Source: Micromonospora qiuiae (lineage in GTDB: Bacteria; Actinomycetota; Actinomycetes; Mycobacteriales; Micromonosporaceae). From it: 64,000 nucleotides of DNA. Positions 47,068 through 55,871 of this stretch are shown here, one piece after another; position 1 is the first letter of the stretch, and every line of letters starts with the position of its first letter. Position numbers and translations under genes: made by a program. The notes beneath the pieces are model-generated. The model saw only the letters and a program-made list of their open reading frames with translations, searched no databases and was not told where the DNA came from. The stretch is from contig NZ_BOPC01000030.1 of assembly GCF_016863555.1 (NCBI RefSeq), positions 58,628 to 122,627 on the forward strand. Direction: 5' to 3'.

Positions 47068-48981
47068 CTATGCGTGGGCGCTGCCCGACAACTCGCCGGC
47101 CGGTGCCGGCAGCAGCTCACGCAGCAGGTCGGCCAGGACCGCCACACCGTCCGGGCTGAGCACCGACTCCGGGTGGAACTGCACCCCGGCGAAACCCTGT
47201 CCGCGCAGCGCCTGCACCGCCCCGTCGACCTCGTCGCGGGCCAGCTCGACCGGCCCGTACGGGCCGTCCAGGCGGTTGGCGGCGGCACGGGCGGTGAAGG
47301 TGGAGTAGAAGCCGACCCGCCGGGGCGTGCCGAACATCGACACCGTGCGTTGCAGTCCCTGGTAGGGCGCGGCGCGGCGGTGCACGGGCAGCCCGAGCAG
47401 GCCGGCGAAAAGCTGATGGCCCAGGCAGACGGCGAGAGTCGGTTGCCCGCCGTCCAGCAGCATGGTCAGCAGGGCGCGCAGGGCCTGCATCTTCGGGGTG
47501 TCGCCGGTCGGGTCGCCCGGCCCCGGTCCCACCACCACCAGGTCGTACCCGGACACCGGCCCGGCGTTGTGCCACGGCCGCACGGTCACCGCCAGTCCCA
47601 GCGCGCCGAGCTGGTGGGCCAGCATCGCGGTGAAGGTGTCTTCTCCGTCGACGATCAGGGCCCGCCGGCCGGCCAGCCCGGGCATGGCGAGGGCGCCCGG
47701 GGGCCGCTGGTCCAACCAGAAGCGGGCCAGCGGAGCGTTGCGGGCGGCCAGGGCGGCGCGTACGTCGGGATCGTCGGCGAGCCGGTCCGCCGCAGGGTGC
47801 GCGGCGGCCGGCGCCTGCGGACCCAGGCCGAGGGCAGCCAGCACCCCGGCGGCCTTGGCGTGGGTCTCGGCGACCTCGGCCGCCGGGGTGGAGTGGCGCA
47901 CCAGCGTCGCCCCGACCGGCACCCGCAGGTGACCGGTGGGCGAGATCTCGGCGGTGCGGATGAGGATCGGCGCGTCGAGGGTCTGCCGGCCGGCGTCGTC
48001 GTGACCGAGCAGCGCCAGCACCGCGGCGTAGTAGCGGCGTCCGGCCGGTTCGTACCGGGCGATCACCCGACAGGCGTTCTCCATCGGACTGCCCGTCACG
48101 GTCGGCGCGAACATCGTCTCCCGCAGCACCTCCCGGACGTCCTTCGAGCCGCGCCCGGCCAGCAGGTACTCGGTGTGCACCAGGTGGGACATCTCCTTCA
48201 GGTACGGCCCGATCACCTGTCCGCCGTGCTCGGCCACGCCCGCCATCATCTTCAGCTCCTCGTCGAGGACCATGTACAGCTCCTCGGTCTCCTTGGTGTC
48301 GGCGAGGAAGCGCAGCAGCGCGGCCCGGTCGGCGCTCGTCCCGGTGTGGCGGAAGGTGCCGCTGATCGGGTTCATCATGACCAGCCCGTCGTCGACGCTG
48401 ACGTGCCGCTCCGGGCTGGCCCCGACCAGCGTGCGCGCGCCGGTGTGCATCACGAACGTCCAGTACGCACCACGTTCGCCCAGCAGCAGCGACCGCAGCG
48501 CGGCCAGTGCGGCGGCCACCGGCGCACCCTGCACCCGGGCGTGCAGGGTGCGGTGGATGACGAAGTTGGCGCCCTCGCCGCGGCCGATCTCCTCGTCGAG
48601 CACCCGGCTGACGACCGCGGCGTACTCGTCGTCGGTGACGTCGAACGCCGCGCCGGTGGCGCGTACCGGCGTGTCGGGCAGGGCGTCCAGGACGGTGTCC
48701 AGCGGCAGCCGGTGGTGGCGGGCGATGCGCAGGCACTCCAGCGGGACCCCGTCGTCGATGCAGGCGAATCCCCGTTCGGCGACCTGCCGGTACGGCACCA
48801 GGGCCAGCGTGGCGGGGCCGGACGAGCCGGCGGGCAGCGGGATGTCGGCGAGCCGGCCGACGGCGTGCACCGAACCGGTGAACAGGTCGAGGTGGTCGGC
48901 GCCGTCCCGGCGGACCAGCGCGAACGGGCCCGGATCGGCGCCGCTGGCGAGGGTGGCGAGCAGGTCGGTCAGCGGATTCAT
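47068..48981 (-). CDS. Fused anthranilate synthase (TrpE-TrpG / PhzE type)
   Basis: 637 residues from the ATG at 48981 with GGAGGAGACC upstream. Residues 1-420 are the chorismate-binding component I (VASVL-type core seen in FVMHTGARTLVGASPERHVS, MMNPISGTFRHTG, EELKMMAGVAEHGGQVIGPY, MFAPTVTGSPMENACRVIAR). Residues 445-637 are a class I glutamine amidotransferase with nucleophile Cys in LAVCLGHQLFAGLLG and His/Glu in GVQFHPESVLS. The fusion order is that of PhzE and of some secondary-metabolite anthranilate or ADIC synthases. A trp-type leader with hairpin lies upstream, so it is likely tryptophan-regulated. No other trp or phenazine genes are in view. Confidence 0.9.
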   Translation of the reverse strand: MNPLTDLLATLASGADPGPFALVRRDGADHLDLFTGSVHAVGRLADIPLPAGSSGPATLALVPYRQVAERGFACIDDGVPLECLRIARHHRLPLDTVLDALPDTPVRATGAAFDVTDDEYAAVVSRVLDEEIGRGEGANFVIHRTLHARVQGAPVAAALAALRSLLLGERGAYWTFVMHTGARTLVGASPERHVSVDDGLVMMNPISGTFRHTGTSADRAALLRFLADTKETEELYMVLDEELKMMAGVAEHGGQVIGPYLKEMSHLVHTEYLLAGRGSKDVREVLRETMFAPTVTGSPMENACRVIARYEPAGRRYYAAVLALLGHDDAGRQTLDAPILIRTAEISPTGHLRVPVGATLVRHSTPAAEVAETHAKAAGVLAALGLGPQAPAAAHPAADRLADDPDVRAALAARNAPLARFWLDQRPPGALAMPGLAGRRALIVDGEDTFTAMLAHQLGALGLAVTVRPWHNAGPVSGYDLVVVGPGPGDPTGDTPKMQALRALLTMLLDGGQPTLAVCLGHQLFAGLLGLPVHRRAAPYQGLQRTVSMFGTPRRVGFYSTFTARAAANRLDGPYGPVELARDEVDGAVQALRGQGFAGVQFHPESVLSPDGVAVLADLLRELLPAPAGELSGSAHA

Positions 48982-49038
48982 CGGTCTCCTCCGGGTCGGG
49001 TGCCGCCGTCGGGGCGCCCGTGGGCCGGGAAGTGACCG

Positions 49039-49062
49039 GCGGCCGCCTCGTCGGGCGGCCGC
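49039..49062 (-). promoter_or_regulatory. Attenuator-type hairpin before the anthranilate synthase gene
   Basis: GCGGCCGCC (49039-49047) and GGCGGCCGC (49054-49062) form a perfect 9-base-pair stem with a 6-base loop. It lies 8 bases beyond the leader peptide stop and about 60 bases before the structural start. This is the place where a ribosome-mediated attenuator terminator would be. No T-run follows. Confidence 0.6.
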
Positions 49063-49070
49063 GTCGAAAG

Positions 49071-49130
49071 CTACGCGCGGGGGTGGGCCGCCGGGTCGGC
49101 GGGCCACCAGCAGGTCAGTCGCGCGAGCAT
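49071..49130 (-). CDS. Trp-type leader peptide, 19 residues
   Basis: ATG at 49130 to TAG at 49071-49073 encodes MLARLTCWWPADPAAHPRA. The tandem Trp codons followed by PADPAAH recall the Streptomyces trpE leader peptide, which has a run of three Trp and ends in AHPAAH (from memory). It lies about 90 bases upstream of the fused anthranilate synthase and directly before a GC-rich hairpin. The role would be to sense tryptophanyl-tRNA by ribosome stalling. Confidence 0.65.
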   Translation of the reverse strand: MLARLTCWWPADPAAHPRA

Positions 49131-49256
49131 GCGTTCACCCTACGCGCCCGGTGCCCGGCGCGGAAGCCACTCGGGCACCCGACGCGGAAAGCCGATCGGC
49201 GTACCCGGTCTGCGGTGCGGTTCTGCCGCCGGTGCCAGCGGGTACGTTGACCGGCG

Positions 49257-50642
49257 ATGGAGATTCTCGCGCTCGACCTCGGTACCTCCTCGGTACGCGG
49301 GCTCGTGCTGGACGGCGACGTCCGGCCGCTGCCGGGTGCGCTGGCCCGCCGACGGGTGGAGTTGACCGCTCGGGACGACGGCACCGGCACGCTGGACGCC
49401 CGTAACTACCTGGCCCGCCTGGGGGAGTGCCTGGACGAGCTGAGCCAGCGGGGCCGGTTGCGCGGGGTGGAGTTGGTGGCGATCAGCGCCCAGTGGCACT
49501 CGGTGCTGCCGCTCGGGTCGGACGACGAACCGCTCGGCCCGGTGCTCACCTGGCTGGACACCCGGTCCGAGCCCTCCGCCACGCAGGCCGGGCCGGCCGA
49601 CCCGGACGCCTTCCACCAGCGCACCGGCACCTGGTGGCACCGCTGCTACTGGTCGGCGCGGCTGCCCTGGCTACGGGCGCACCTCGGCAGTCCGCCGGCC
49701 CGCTTCGTCGGGCTGGTCGAGTACGTGCTGGGCCGGCTGCTCACCGACGCCCCGATGTCGGCGTCCCAGGCATCGGGCACCGGCCTGCTGGACCTGCGCA
49801 CCCTCAACTGGGACGCCGAGGCGTGCGCACTGGCCGGCGTGCGGGACACGGACCTGCCCGAGCTGGCGCCACCGGACTGGTACGGCCGGCTGGGGACCGA
49901 ACCCGCCCGGCGCTGGCCCGACCTGGCGCGGGCGCGGTGGGCCGCCCCGGTCGGCGATGGCGCCGCCTCCAACGTCGGCTCCGGCTGCGTCGACCACACC
50001 CGCGCGGCGGTGACTGTCGGAACCTCCTCGGCGGTACGGCTGCTGCAACGGATGCCGGCGGGGGCGGAGTTGCCGCCGCTGCCGCAGCGGTTGTGGCGGT
50101 ACCGGGTGGACCACGACCATGTGGTGACCGGTGCGGCGTACTCCGCCGGTGGAAACCTGTTCGCCTGGGCGGACCGGACGCTGCGGTTGCCCACCGGCGA
50201 GGCGCTGGACGCGGCGCTGGCGGAGCTGCCCTCCGAGGGCGGCCGGCCGGCGAGCGTCGGCTTCGGCGGCGACCGGCCGCCGGGCCGACGCCGCGCTGGT
50301 TCGGGTGAGCTGCGTGGCCTGGGCTTCGGCACCACCGCGGTGGAGATCCTGGCCGGGCTGATGCGCGGGGTGTGCGAGCAGGTCGTCGATGACCTGGCGG
50401 CGCTGGAGTCCACGGTCGGCCAGCCGGTGGAGGTGATTTTGGGCGGTGGCGCGATGGCGGCCTCACGCTGGTGGCGTCGGGCGTTCGCCACGGTGCTGGC
50501 GCCCCGCACGGTGTGCTTCGGACGCTACCCGGAGATCGGGGCGACCGGTGCGGCGCTGGTCGCCTGCGGCCGGATCGCCGACGCCGCGGATATGGCCGAC
50601 ATCGGCCGGACGGATGATCAACCCTTACCGACCACGGCATAG
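49257..50642 (+). CDS. FGGY family carbohydrate kinase (gluconokinase/xylulokinase-like)
   Basis: 461 residues. The phosphate-1 motif is at the N-terminus (ILALDLGTSSVRGLVLDG). The adenosine-side motifs are DHTRAAVTVGTSSAVRLLQR (phosphate 2) and PVEVILGGGAMAASRWWRRA (adenosine). The catalytic Asp is expected in LTWLDTRSE or the following region. The length is slightly shorter than the typical 480-500. The segment GGDRPPGRRRAGSGELRGLG matches the GERSP loop of the family with variation. It phosphorylates a sugar or aldonate; the substrate cannot be fixed. It is a single gene. Confidence 0.85.
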   Translation: MEILALDLGTSSVRGLVLDGDVRPLPGALARRRVELTARDDGTGTLDARNYLARLGECLDELSQRGRLRGVELVAISAQWHSVLPLGSDDEPLGPVLTWLDTRSEPSATQAGPADPDAFHQRTGTWWHRCYWSARLPWLRAHLGSPPARFVGLVEYVLGRLLTDAPMSASQASGTGLLDLRTLNWDAEACALAGVRDTDLPELAPPDWYGRLGTEPARRWPDLARARWAAPVGDGAASNVGSGCVDHTRAAVTVGTSSAVRLLQRMPAGAELPPLPQRLWRYRVDHDHVVTGAAYSAGGNLFAWADRTLRLPTGEALDAALAELPSEGGRPASVGFGGDRPPGRRRAGSGELRGLGFGTTAVEILAGLMRGVCEQVVDDLAALESTVGQPVEVILGGGAMAASRWWRRAFATVLAPRTVCFGRYPEIGATGAALVACGRIADAADMADIGRTDDQPLPTTA

Positions 50643-50765
50643 GCCGGCGGCCAGCGGTACCCTTCCTGAACCCTTCTTAAGGGCAGGCCGTTGACACTGC
50701 TCCGGGGGCTGGTTGGATGGACGGCGCTCCCCGGGCCGCGGCGGACGCATGGGGAGGAGGAATGC

Positions 50766-53279
50766 GTGGGTGTAGGAGCGGACCGGGCGCAGACGGTGTC
50801 ACATCACCGCCGGCGTCGGTTCGATGTCCGGGTGGTGCCCCACCGGCGTCGCTCCCCGATGCGCCTGCGGGACTGGCGGATGCGCACCAAGCTCGCCACG
50901 GTGCTGGTCATCCCATCGGTCGCCTTCCTGGTCCTGGCCGGAGTGCAGACCCAGAGCCTGGTCGGACGGGCCACCGCGCTGAACAACTTCGCCGCGCAGG
51001 TGGGCATCGGGCAGGAGATCACCCAGCTGGTGCACCGGTTGCAGCAGGAGCGCGACCGTACGGCCGGCGAACTGTTCGCGTTGCACGCCGCCACCGGCGA
51101 GGACGAGAGCGCGGCCGTGCTGGCCACGCTGCGGCCCTACCGGGACGCCTCGGACCAGGCGGTGCGGGCCCTGCGTCAGGCAGCGGAGCCGCTGGCCGAC
51201 GCCGACACCTCCTGGCGCGGCAGCTACTCCGTGGCCTCCCAGGCGTACCAGCAGGTCGACTACATCCGCAACGTCCTCGCCACCGTGGTGCTCAGCGACG
51301 AGACCATTCTCGGCAACTACCACCGGGCCATCGACGCGCTGCTGAACCTGCTCGCCCACCCGTCGCCGGGTGCCGACCGGCCCGAGCTGTCCGACGCGGC
51401 GCTGCGCTACGTACAGTTCGCCCGGGCCAAGGAACTGTCCTCGCGGCTGCGGGCGGAGCTGTACGCGGCGGCCAGCGCCGGCGAGTACGAAAGGGGTGCC
51501 GCGTCTCGACTGATCGATCTGCGGTCGCGGCAGTTCACCGCGTTGGGCGAGTTCCGCATCGCCGCCAGCACCGCTCAGGTGGCCCGCTACGACCAGCTCA
51601 GCCAGGATCCGACCTTCGTCGAGGCCGCCCGGATGGAGGAGCGGGCCCTGACGCAGGGCGCGACCGCGCCGAGGGTGCTCCCCGCCGAGCAGTGGTGGAC
51701 GGCCAGCGAGGCGCGACACGATCTGCTGCGGCAGTTCGAGGCCGAGGTGCTGCGGGCGTCCGCGGCCCAGGCCGACACGGCCAGCAGCGCCCAGCTACGC
51801 GAGACGCTGCTGGTCGTCGGCTTGATCATTACGGTGCTGTTGGTGGCGGTGCTGATCTCCGTACTGATCGGTCGGTCACTGGCCCGGTCGATCCGGCTGC
51901 TGCGATCCCAGGCGTTGCGGATCGCGCAGATCGAGCTGCCCGAGGCGTTGGCCCGGCTGAAGTCGGTTTCCGGCGGGGTGCCGAACATCGAGGTCGCCCC
52001 GGCGGTGGTGCGCTCCCTGGACGAGATCGGTGAACTGGCCGAGGCGTTCGTCGCGGTGCACCGCAGCGCGGTCGGGGTGGCGGTCGAGCAGGCCACCATG
52101 CGGCGCAACGTCAACGCGATGTTCGTCAACCTCGCCCGACGCAGCCAGGTGCTGGTGGAGCGGCAGCTGGAGCTGCTCGACGACCTGGAACGCGAGGAGA
52201 GCAACCCCGACCAGCTGGAGAACCTGTTCAAGCTGGACCACCTCGCCGCCCGGATGCGCCGTAACGACGAAAGCCTGCTGGTGCTGGCAGGCACCGAGTC
52301 GACCCGCCGGTGGAACCGGCCGATCGGGCTGAGCGCGGTGCTGCTGGCGGCCAGCGCCGAAATCGAGCAGTACCAGCGGATCCAGCACGAGGCAATCGAC
52401 GACCTTTACATCGTCGGGCACGCCGTCGGCGAGCTGGTGCACCTGCTCGCCGAGCTGCTGGAGAACGCCACCGCCTTCTCCCGGCCGGACACCACCGTGC
52501 AGGTGATGGCCCGAGCCGAGGGCACCGGGGCGGTGATCGAAATCGCCGATCAGGGCCTGGGCATGAGCCCGACGGCGCTGGCCGAGGCGAACACCGTGCT
52601 GACCAAGCCGCCGGCCGCGGACGTGGCGACGGTCGAGCGAATGGGGCTGTTCGTGGTCAGCCACCTGGCCGCCCGGCACGGCATCGAGGTGCGGCTGCAC
52701 GGTGGCGCCGGCGGTCTGGTGGCCCGGGTCCGGCTGCCCGGCACGCTGCTGGCAGTGGCCCCACCGCCGAGCCTGGACCCGCCGTTGCCACCGCGGGTCC
52801 TGCCGGCCGGCGGACCCCGGCCGGACGTACCGAGAAACCCAGGACCAGCGGATCTGCCGGTCGCCGGCCGGCGACCGACCACCGTCCCCCGCCAGGCCCA
52901 TCCGGTGCCGGTACGCGCGGAGGACGTGCTCGCCTCGGCGGCGCCGCCGGCAATCGGGAGCGTCTGGTGGTCCCGGGAGGGGCCGTCGTCGCCCGTCCCG
53001 GCGGCCGGTGCCGGCAGTCCGGCCCCACCGGCGGCGCCGGTGACCGCGGGAACCAATGACCAGGGATTGCCGGTACGGGTGCCGATGGCACAACTGAGCG
53101 CCGTGACCCAGCCGGCCCGTCCCGGGCAGCGGCAGCCGGCTCACCACGAGCCGGACCCGGAGGCGGTCGGCGGAATGTTGTCGCGGCTGTACAACGGTGT
53201 GCGGCGGGCCGAAGCTGAGCAGACCACCGAGATACCCGTGCCACCGCCGGGGATGTGGAACGAAGGAGGACAGCAGTGA
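50766..53279 (+). CDS. Conservon-type sensor histidine kinase (CvnA-like, nitrate-sensing domain)
   Basis: 837 residues from the GTG at 50766, selected for AGGAGGAATGC upstream. A first membrane helix ([20 protein letters not shown]) is followed by an extracellular all-helical NIT (nitrate- and nitrite-sensing-like) domain, a second helix ([20 protein letters not shown], about residue 360), a HAMP-like linker, a DHp-like segment with [13 protein letters not shown], and an ATPase domain ([21 protein letters not shown] box, [10 protein letters not shown] box). The C-terminus is a long Pro/Ala-rich tail. Its stop overlaps the Roadblock gene start (GTGA). In Streptomyces conservons such kinases work with a Roadblock protein, DUF742 and a small GTPase. 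Confidence 0.88.
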   Translation: MGVGADRAQTVSHHRRRRFDVRVVPHRRRSPMRLRDWRMRTKLATVLVIPSVAFLVLAGVQTQSLVGRATALNNFAAQVGIGQEITQLVHRLQQERDRTAGELFALHAATGEDESAAVLATLRPYRDASDQAVRALRQAAEPLADADTSWRGSYSVASQAYQQVDYIRNVLATVVLSDETILGNYHRAIDALLNLLAHPSPGADRPELSDAALRYVQFARAKELSSRLRAELYAAASAGEYERGAASRLIDLRSRQFTALGEFRIAASTAQVARYDQLSQDPTFVEAARMEERALTQGATAPRVLPAEQWWTASEARHDLLRQFEAEVLRASAAQADTASSAQLRETLLVVGLIITVLLVAVLISVLIGRSLARSIRLLRSQALRIAQIELPEALARLKSVSGGVPNIEVAPAVVRSLDEIGELAEAFVAVHRSAVGVAVEQATMRRNVNAMFVNLARRSQVLVERQLELLDDLEREESNPDQLENLFKLDHLAARMRRNDESLLVLAGTESTRRWNRPIGLSAVLLAASAEIEQYQRIQHEAIDDLYIVGHAVGELVHLLAELLENATAFSRPDTTVQVMARAEGTGAVIEIADQGLGMSPTALAEANTVLTKPPAADVATVERMGLFVVSHLAARHGIEVRLHGGAGGLVARVRLPGTLLAVAPPPSLDPPLPPRVLPAGGPRPDVPRNPGPADLPVAGRRPTTVPRQAHPVPVRAEDVLASAAPPAIGSVWWSREGPSSPVPAAGAGSPAPPAAPVTAGTNDQGLPVRVPMAQLSAVTQPARPGQRQPAHHEPDPEAVGGMLSRLYNGVRRAEAEQTTEIPVPPPGMWNEGGQQ

Positions 53280-53698
53280 CGACCTTGTCGCAGGAAGCTC
53301 GGGACCTGAGCTGGCTGGTCAGCGCGTTCGCCGAGCGCGTGCCCGGAGTGGCGCACGCGGTCGTGGTCTCCTCCGACGGACTGTTGGTCGCGATCTCCGA
53401 CCACCTGCCGAGAGACCACGCCGACAAACTCGCCGCGGTGACCTCGGGCCTGATGAGCATCACGGCCGGCGCCGCGCAGATGTTCGACGGCGACGTGGTC
53501 AAGCAGACCGTGGTCGAGATGGGCCGCGGCTACTTCCTGGTGATGCAGGTACGCGACGGCTCGATCCTGGCCACCCTGGCGGCGGCGGACGCCGACATCG
53601 GTGTGGTGGGCTACGAGATGGCCCGGCTGGCCAAGCAGGCGGGGGAGATGCTCACCCCCGCCCTCCGCGCCGAACTCCAACAGGCCCTCCCCCGCTGA
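53276..53698 (+). CDS. Roadblock/LC7 domain protein (CvnB-like)
   Basis: 140 residues from the GTG at 53276, overlapping the kinase stop by three bases, with GAAGGAGG upstream. [20 protein letters not shown] and [20 protein letters not shown] belong to the Roadblock/LC7 fold, a regulator of small GTPases. In standard conservons a DUF742 protein and a Ras-like GTPase gene follow; neither is found here, as the next 300 bases hold a REP-type repeat and a truncated VOC gene. Any GTPase partner must lie elsewhere. Confidence 0.9.
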   Translation: MTTLSQEARDLSWLVSAFAERVPGVAHAVVVSSDGLLVAISDHLPRDHADKLAAVTSGLMSITAGAAQMFDGDVVKQTVVEMGRGYFLVMQVRDGSILATLAAADADIGVVGYEMARLAKQAGEMLTPALRAELQQALPR

Positions 53699-53700
53699 GG

Positions 53701-53756
53701 TGTAAGGAAGGGCCCCCTTTTAACGCCTGCGGTAGTAGAAGGGCCCCCTTTTAACA
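53701..53756 (+). repeat. AAGGGCCCCCTT double-hairpin repeat, copy 1
   Basis: Two exact copies of GAAGGGCCCCCTTTTAAC (53707-53724 ... written GGAAGGG at the first, and 53738-53755) separated by GCCTGCGGTAGTA. Each is itself a near-palindrome. This intergenic repeat type is one I recall from Micromonospora and Salinispora; it probably acts as a terminator after the Roadblock gene. A degenerate piece is seen also at about 50657-50686 (CCCTTCCTGAACCCTTCTTA). Confidence 0.85.
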
Positions 53757-53995
53757 TCGGGTCCGGTGCGGTGGCGCAGCGTCCGTCACGATCGACAACG
53801 CAAGGTAGTTACCGCGCTCATGGGCAACTGTCTACCGTGCACGCGTACCCGCAATCGACCGCGGTTGCGGCGGTGTCGGAATCGGGGTCGTGCGCTCACG
53901 ACGGCCGAATGCTGGGTGTCTGCCGGTGGCCCGCGCTCGTGCTTGTAGAGACCGTGTGAGGGCTGAGGAAGAGTGGTCAGTGGACGCGGAGGTAC

Positions 53996-54313
53996 GTGAG
54001 CCTGCGCCGCCCGGGCCACGAGCCGTACGAACTCGCCCTGCTGGACTGCACCCACCCGACGATCCCGGACGGCTTCCGGCGGCCGGTCGGCGGGCTGCTG
54101 CTCAACTTCGAGGTGCCCGACGTGGACGCGCAGTGGCAACGCCTCGCCGTCGCGGGCGGGCTGCGGGCCGAGCTGGAGCTGCGCAGCGAGGACTTCGGGC
54201 AGCGACACTTCATCGTGGTCGATCCGAACGGAGTGCTGATCGACGTCATCACGCCGATCGAGCCCACAGGCGAGTACGCCGAGCAGTACACCGACGCGTC
54301 GAGTCGCTCCTGA
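53996..54313 (+). pseudogene. Truncated VOC (glyoxalase-like) gene
   Basis: 105 codons from the GTG at 53996. [40 protein letters not shown] and [11 protein letters not shown] are the second half of a VOC domain; about 30-40 residues that would form the first beta-alpha unit are absent. GGAGG is only three bases from the GTG, and the frame upstream to 53960 adds no family sequence. The gap before it (53757-53995) contains an imperfect inverted repeat GGTAGTTACC/GGCAACTGTCTACC around 53804-53836 but no gene. Confidence 0.55.
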
Positions 54314-54365
54314 CAGCCGGGTGGCTCGTACGTCACCGACTAGCGAGCCGCTGACGTACGACGGC

Positions 54366-55685
54366 CTACCGCAGCCCGTACGCGGCCGGTCGAGAGGCGC
54401 ACCACCAGGTGATGGTGGCAGCGACCGCGACGGCGCCGCTGAAGACGAACGGTGCCCCGAGGCCGGCGCGGGCGGCCAGCGCGCCGCCGGCCAGCGCACC
54501 CAGCGCGGTGCAGCCGTAGGTGACCAGGCGGGAGGCGGCGATCACCCGGCCGAGCAGCCCGATCGGCACCAGCCGCTGCCGTACGGAGAGCGCGGCGACG
54601 TTGAGTACGGCGAACGCGGCGCTGGTGGAGACCACCACGACGACTGCGGCCGTGCGATCGGTGACCACGGCCAGCAGGGCCGGTACGCCGGCGGTGACCG
54701 CCATCGACCAGGTCAGCATGGTGCGGTGGCGGAACCGGGCGATCAGCCGGTCAGCGGCGAACGACCCGATCAGACCGCCGGCGGCCCCGGTGGCCAGCAG
54801 CAGGCCGAAGCCGAACGCGCCGAGGCCGAGGGCGTCGCGGGCGTAGAGCACGAAGATCGCGAACCAGGCGGTGTCGGCGGCGGCGACGGCAGCGGTGACC
54901 AGCACCAGGGTGCGCAGCATCGGCTGGCGGACGAGCCAGCGCAGGCCGGCCAGGATCCCGTCGTGCTCGGCGACCGGCGTGTCGCCGCCGGTGGCGCTGG
55001 TGGCGGTGGCGCCGGTGGTGGCGGTGGCGGTGGCGGCGCTGGTGGCGCTGGTGGCGCTGGTGGCGGTGGTGGCGGTGGCGCTGGTGGCGGCGCTGCCCCG
55101 GTGGGTCAGGGTGAGCGGCAGCGAGAGCACGAGCATCACGGCCAGGGCGAGCGCGGCGCCGTTGACGGCGAAGGGGATGGCTGCCCCGAGGACGAACAGC
55201 AGCGCGCCCACCGGCGGGCCGACGAACTCGTTGCCGACGATCTCGCCTGCCACCAGTCGACCGTTGGCCCTCTCCAGTTGGGCGTCGGCGACGAGCCGTG
55301 GTACGGCGGTCTGGGCGGCGGTGTCGCGGATGGTCTCGCCGACGCCGAGCAGGAACGCGGCGGCCACGACCAGGGCGATCGTGGCCCAACCCAGGGCTAC
55401 CGTGGCGGCGAGGGTGGCCAGCACGACGACCCGTCCGGTGTCGGCGGCGGCGAGCAGTGTCCGGGCGCCCCGGCGGTCGGCGAGGGCGCCGGCGAGCAGG
55501 CCGGAGACGAGCCAGGGCAGGAACTGGGCGGCGGCGACGGCGGCCACGGCCAGTGGATCGTCGGTGAGGGCGGCGGCCAGTAGCGGAAACGCGGCCACCC
55601 GGATGCCGTCGCCCAGGTTGGCCAGCGCGGCGGCGCTCCAGAAGGTCCAGAACGGCCGCCCGAGCGAGCGGACATGGTGCTCCAC
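54366..55685 (-). CDS. MFS transporter with Ala/Thr-rich central loop
   Basis: 439 residues with about 12 membrane segments. FWTFWSAAALANLGDGIRVA, ALADRRGARTLL (the loop 2-3 motif of the major facilitator superfamily) and RLIARFRHRTMLT are typical of the MFS group of putative macrolide/drug exporters (MFS_3-like). The central cytoplasmic loop (about residues 195-230) is replaced by a low-complexity Ala/Thr/Ser tract encoded by a GGTGGC-type repeat. Export substrate unknown. Confidence 0.9.
   Translation of the reverse strand: MEHHVRSLGRPFWTFWSAAALANLGDGIRVAAFPLLAAALTDDPLAVAAVAAAQFLPWLVSGLLAGALADRRGARTLLAAADTGRVVVLATLAATVALGWATIALVVAAAFLLGVGETIRDTAAQTAVPRLVADAQLERANGRLVAGEIVGNEFVGPPVGALLFVLGAAIPFAVNGAALALAVMLVLSLPLTLTHRGSAATSATATTATSATSATSAATATATTGATATSATGGDTPVAEHDGILAGLRWLVRQPMLRTLVLVTAAVAAADTAWFAIFVLYARDALGLGAFGFGLLLATGAAGGLIGSFAADRLIARFRHRTMLTWSMAVTAGVPALLAVVTDRTAAVVVVVSTSAAFAVLNVAALSVRQRLVPIGLLGRVIAASRLVTYGCTALGALAGGALAARAGLGAPFVFSGAVAVAATITWWCASRPAAYGLR
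54980..55098. repeat. GGTGGCGCT-type simple repeat inside the MFS gene
   Basis: Degenerate tandem units of GGTGGCGCT/GGTGGCGGT run for about 115 bases, in frame, encoding Ala, Thr and Ser on the minus strand. The tract is prone to length change but a multiple-of-three unit keeps the gene open. Confidence 0.85.
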
Positions 55686-55812
55686 GTGACGACTCTACCG
55701 AGCGGGTACGCCCGGACGCGTACAGGCTTGCTGGCGCCCGGACGCGTACCCGCTTGCCGGAGATCGATGCGTATCCGCTCGCCGGCGCCCGACGGCTGCC
55801 GGCGAGCGGATG

Positions 55813-55868
55813 TGTTAAGAAGGGACCCTTCCTCTACACGAGGCGTTAAAAAGGTGCCCTTCCTTGCA
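55813..55868 (-). repeat. AAGGGCCCCCTT double-hairpin repeat, copy 2
   Basis: On the minus strand TGCAAGGAAGGGCACCTTTT, then TAACGCCTCGTGTAGAGGAA and GGGTCCCTTCTTAACA match the repeat at 53701-53756 position by position with some changes. It lies four bases from the GH1 gene stop and could terminate it. Confidence 0.85.
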
Positions 55869-55871
55869 CCC

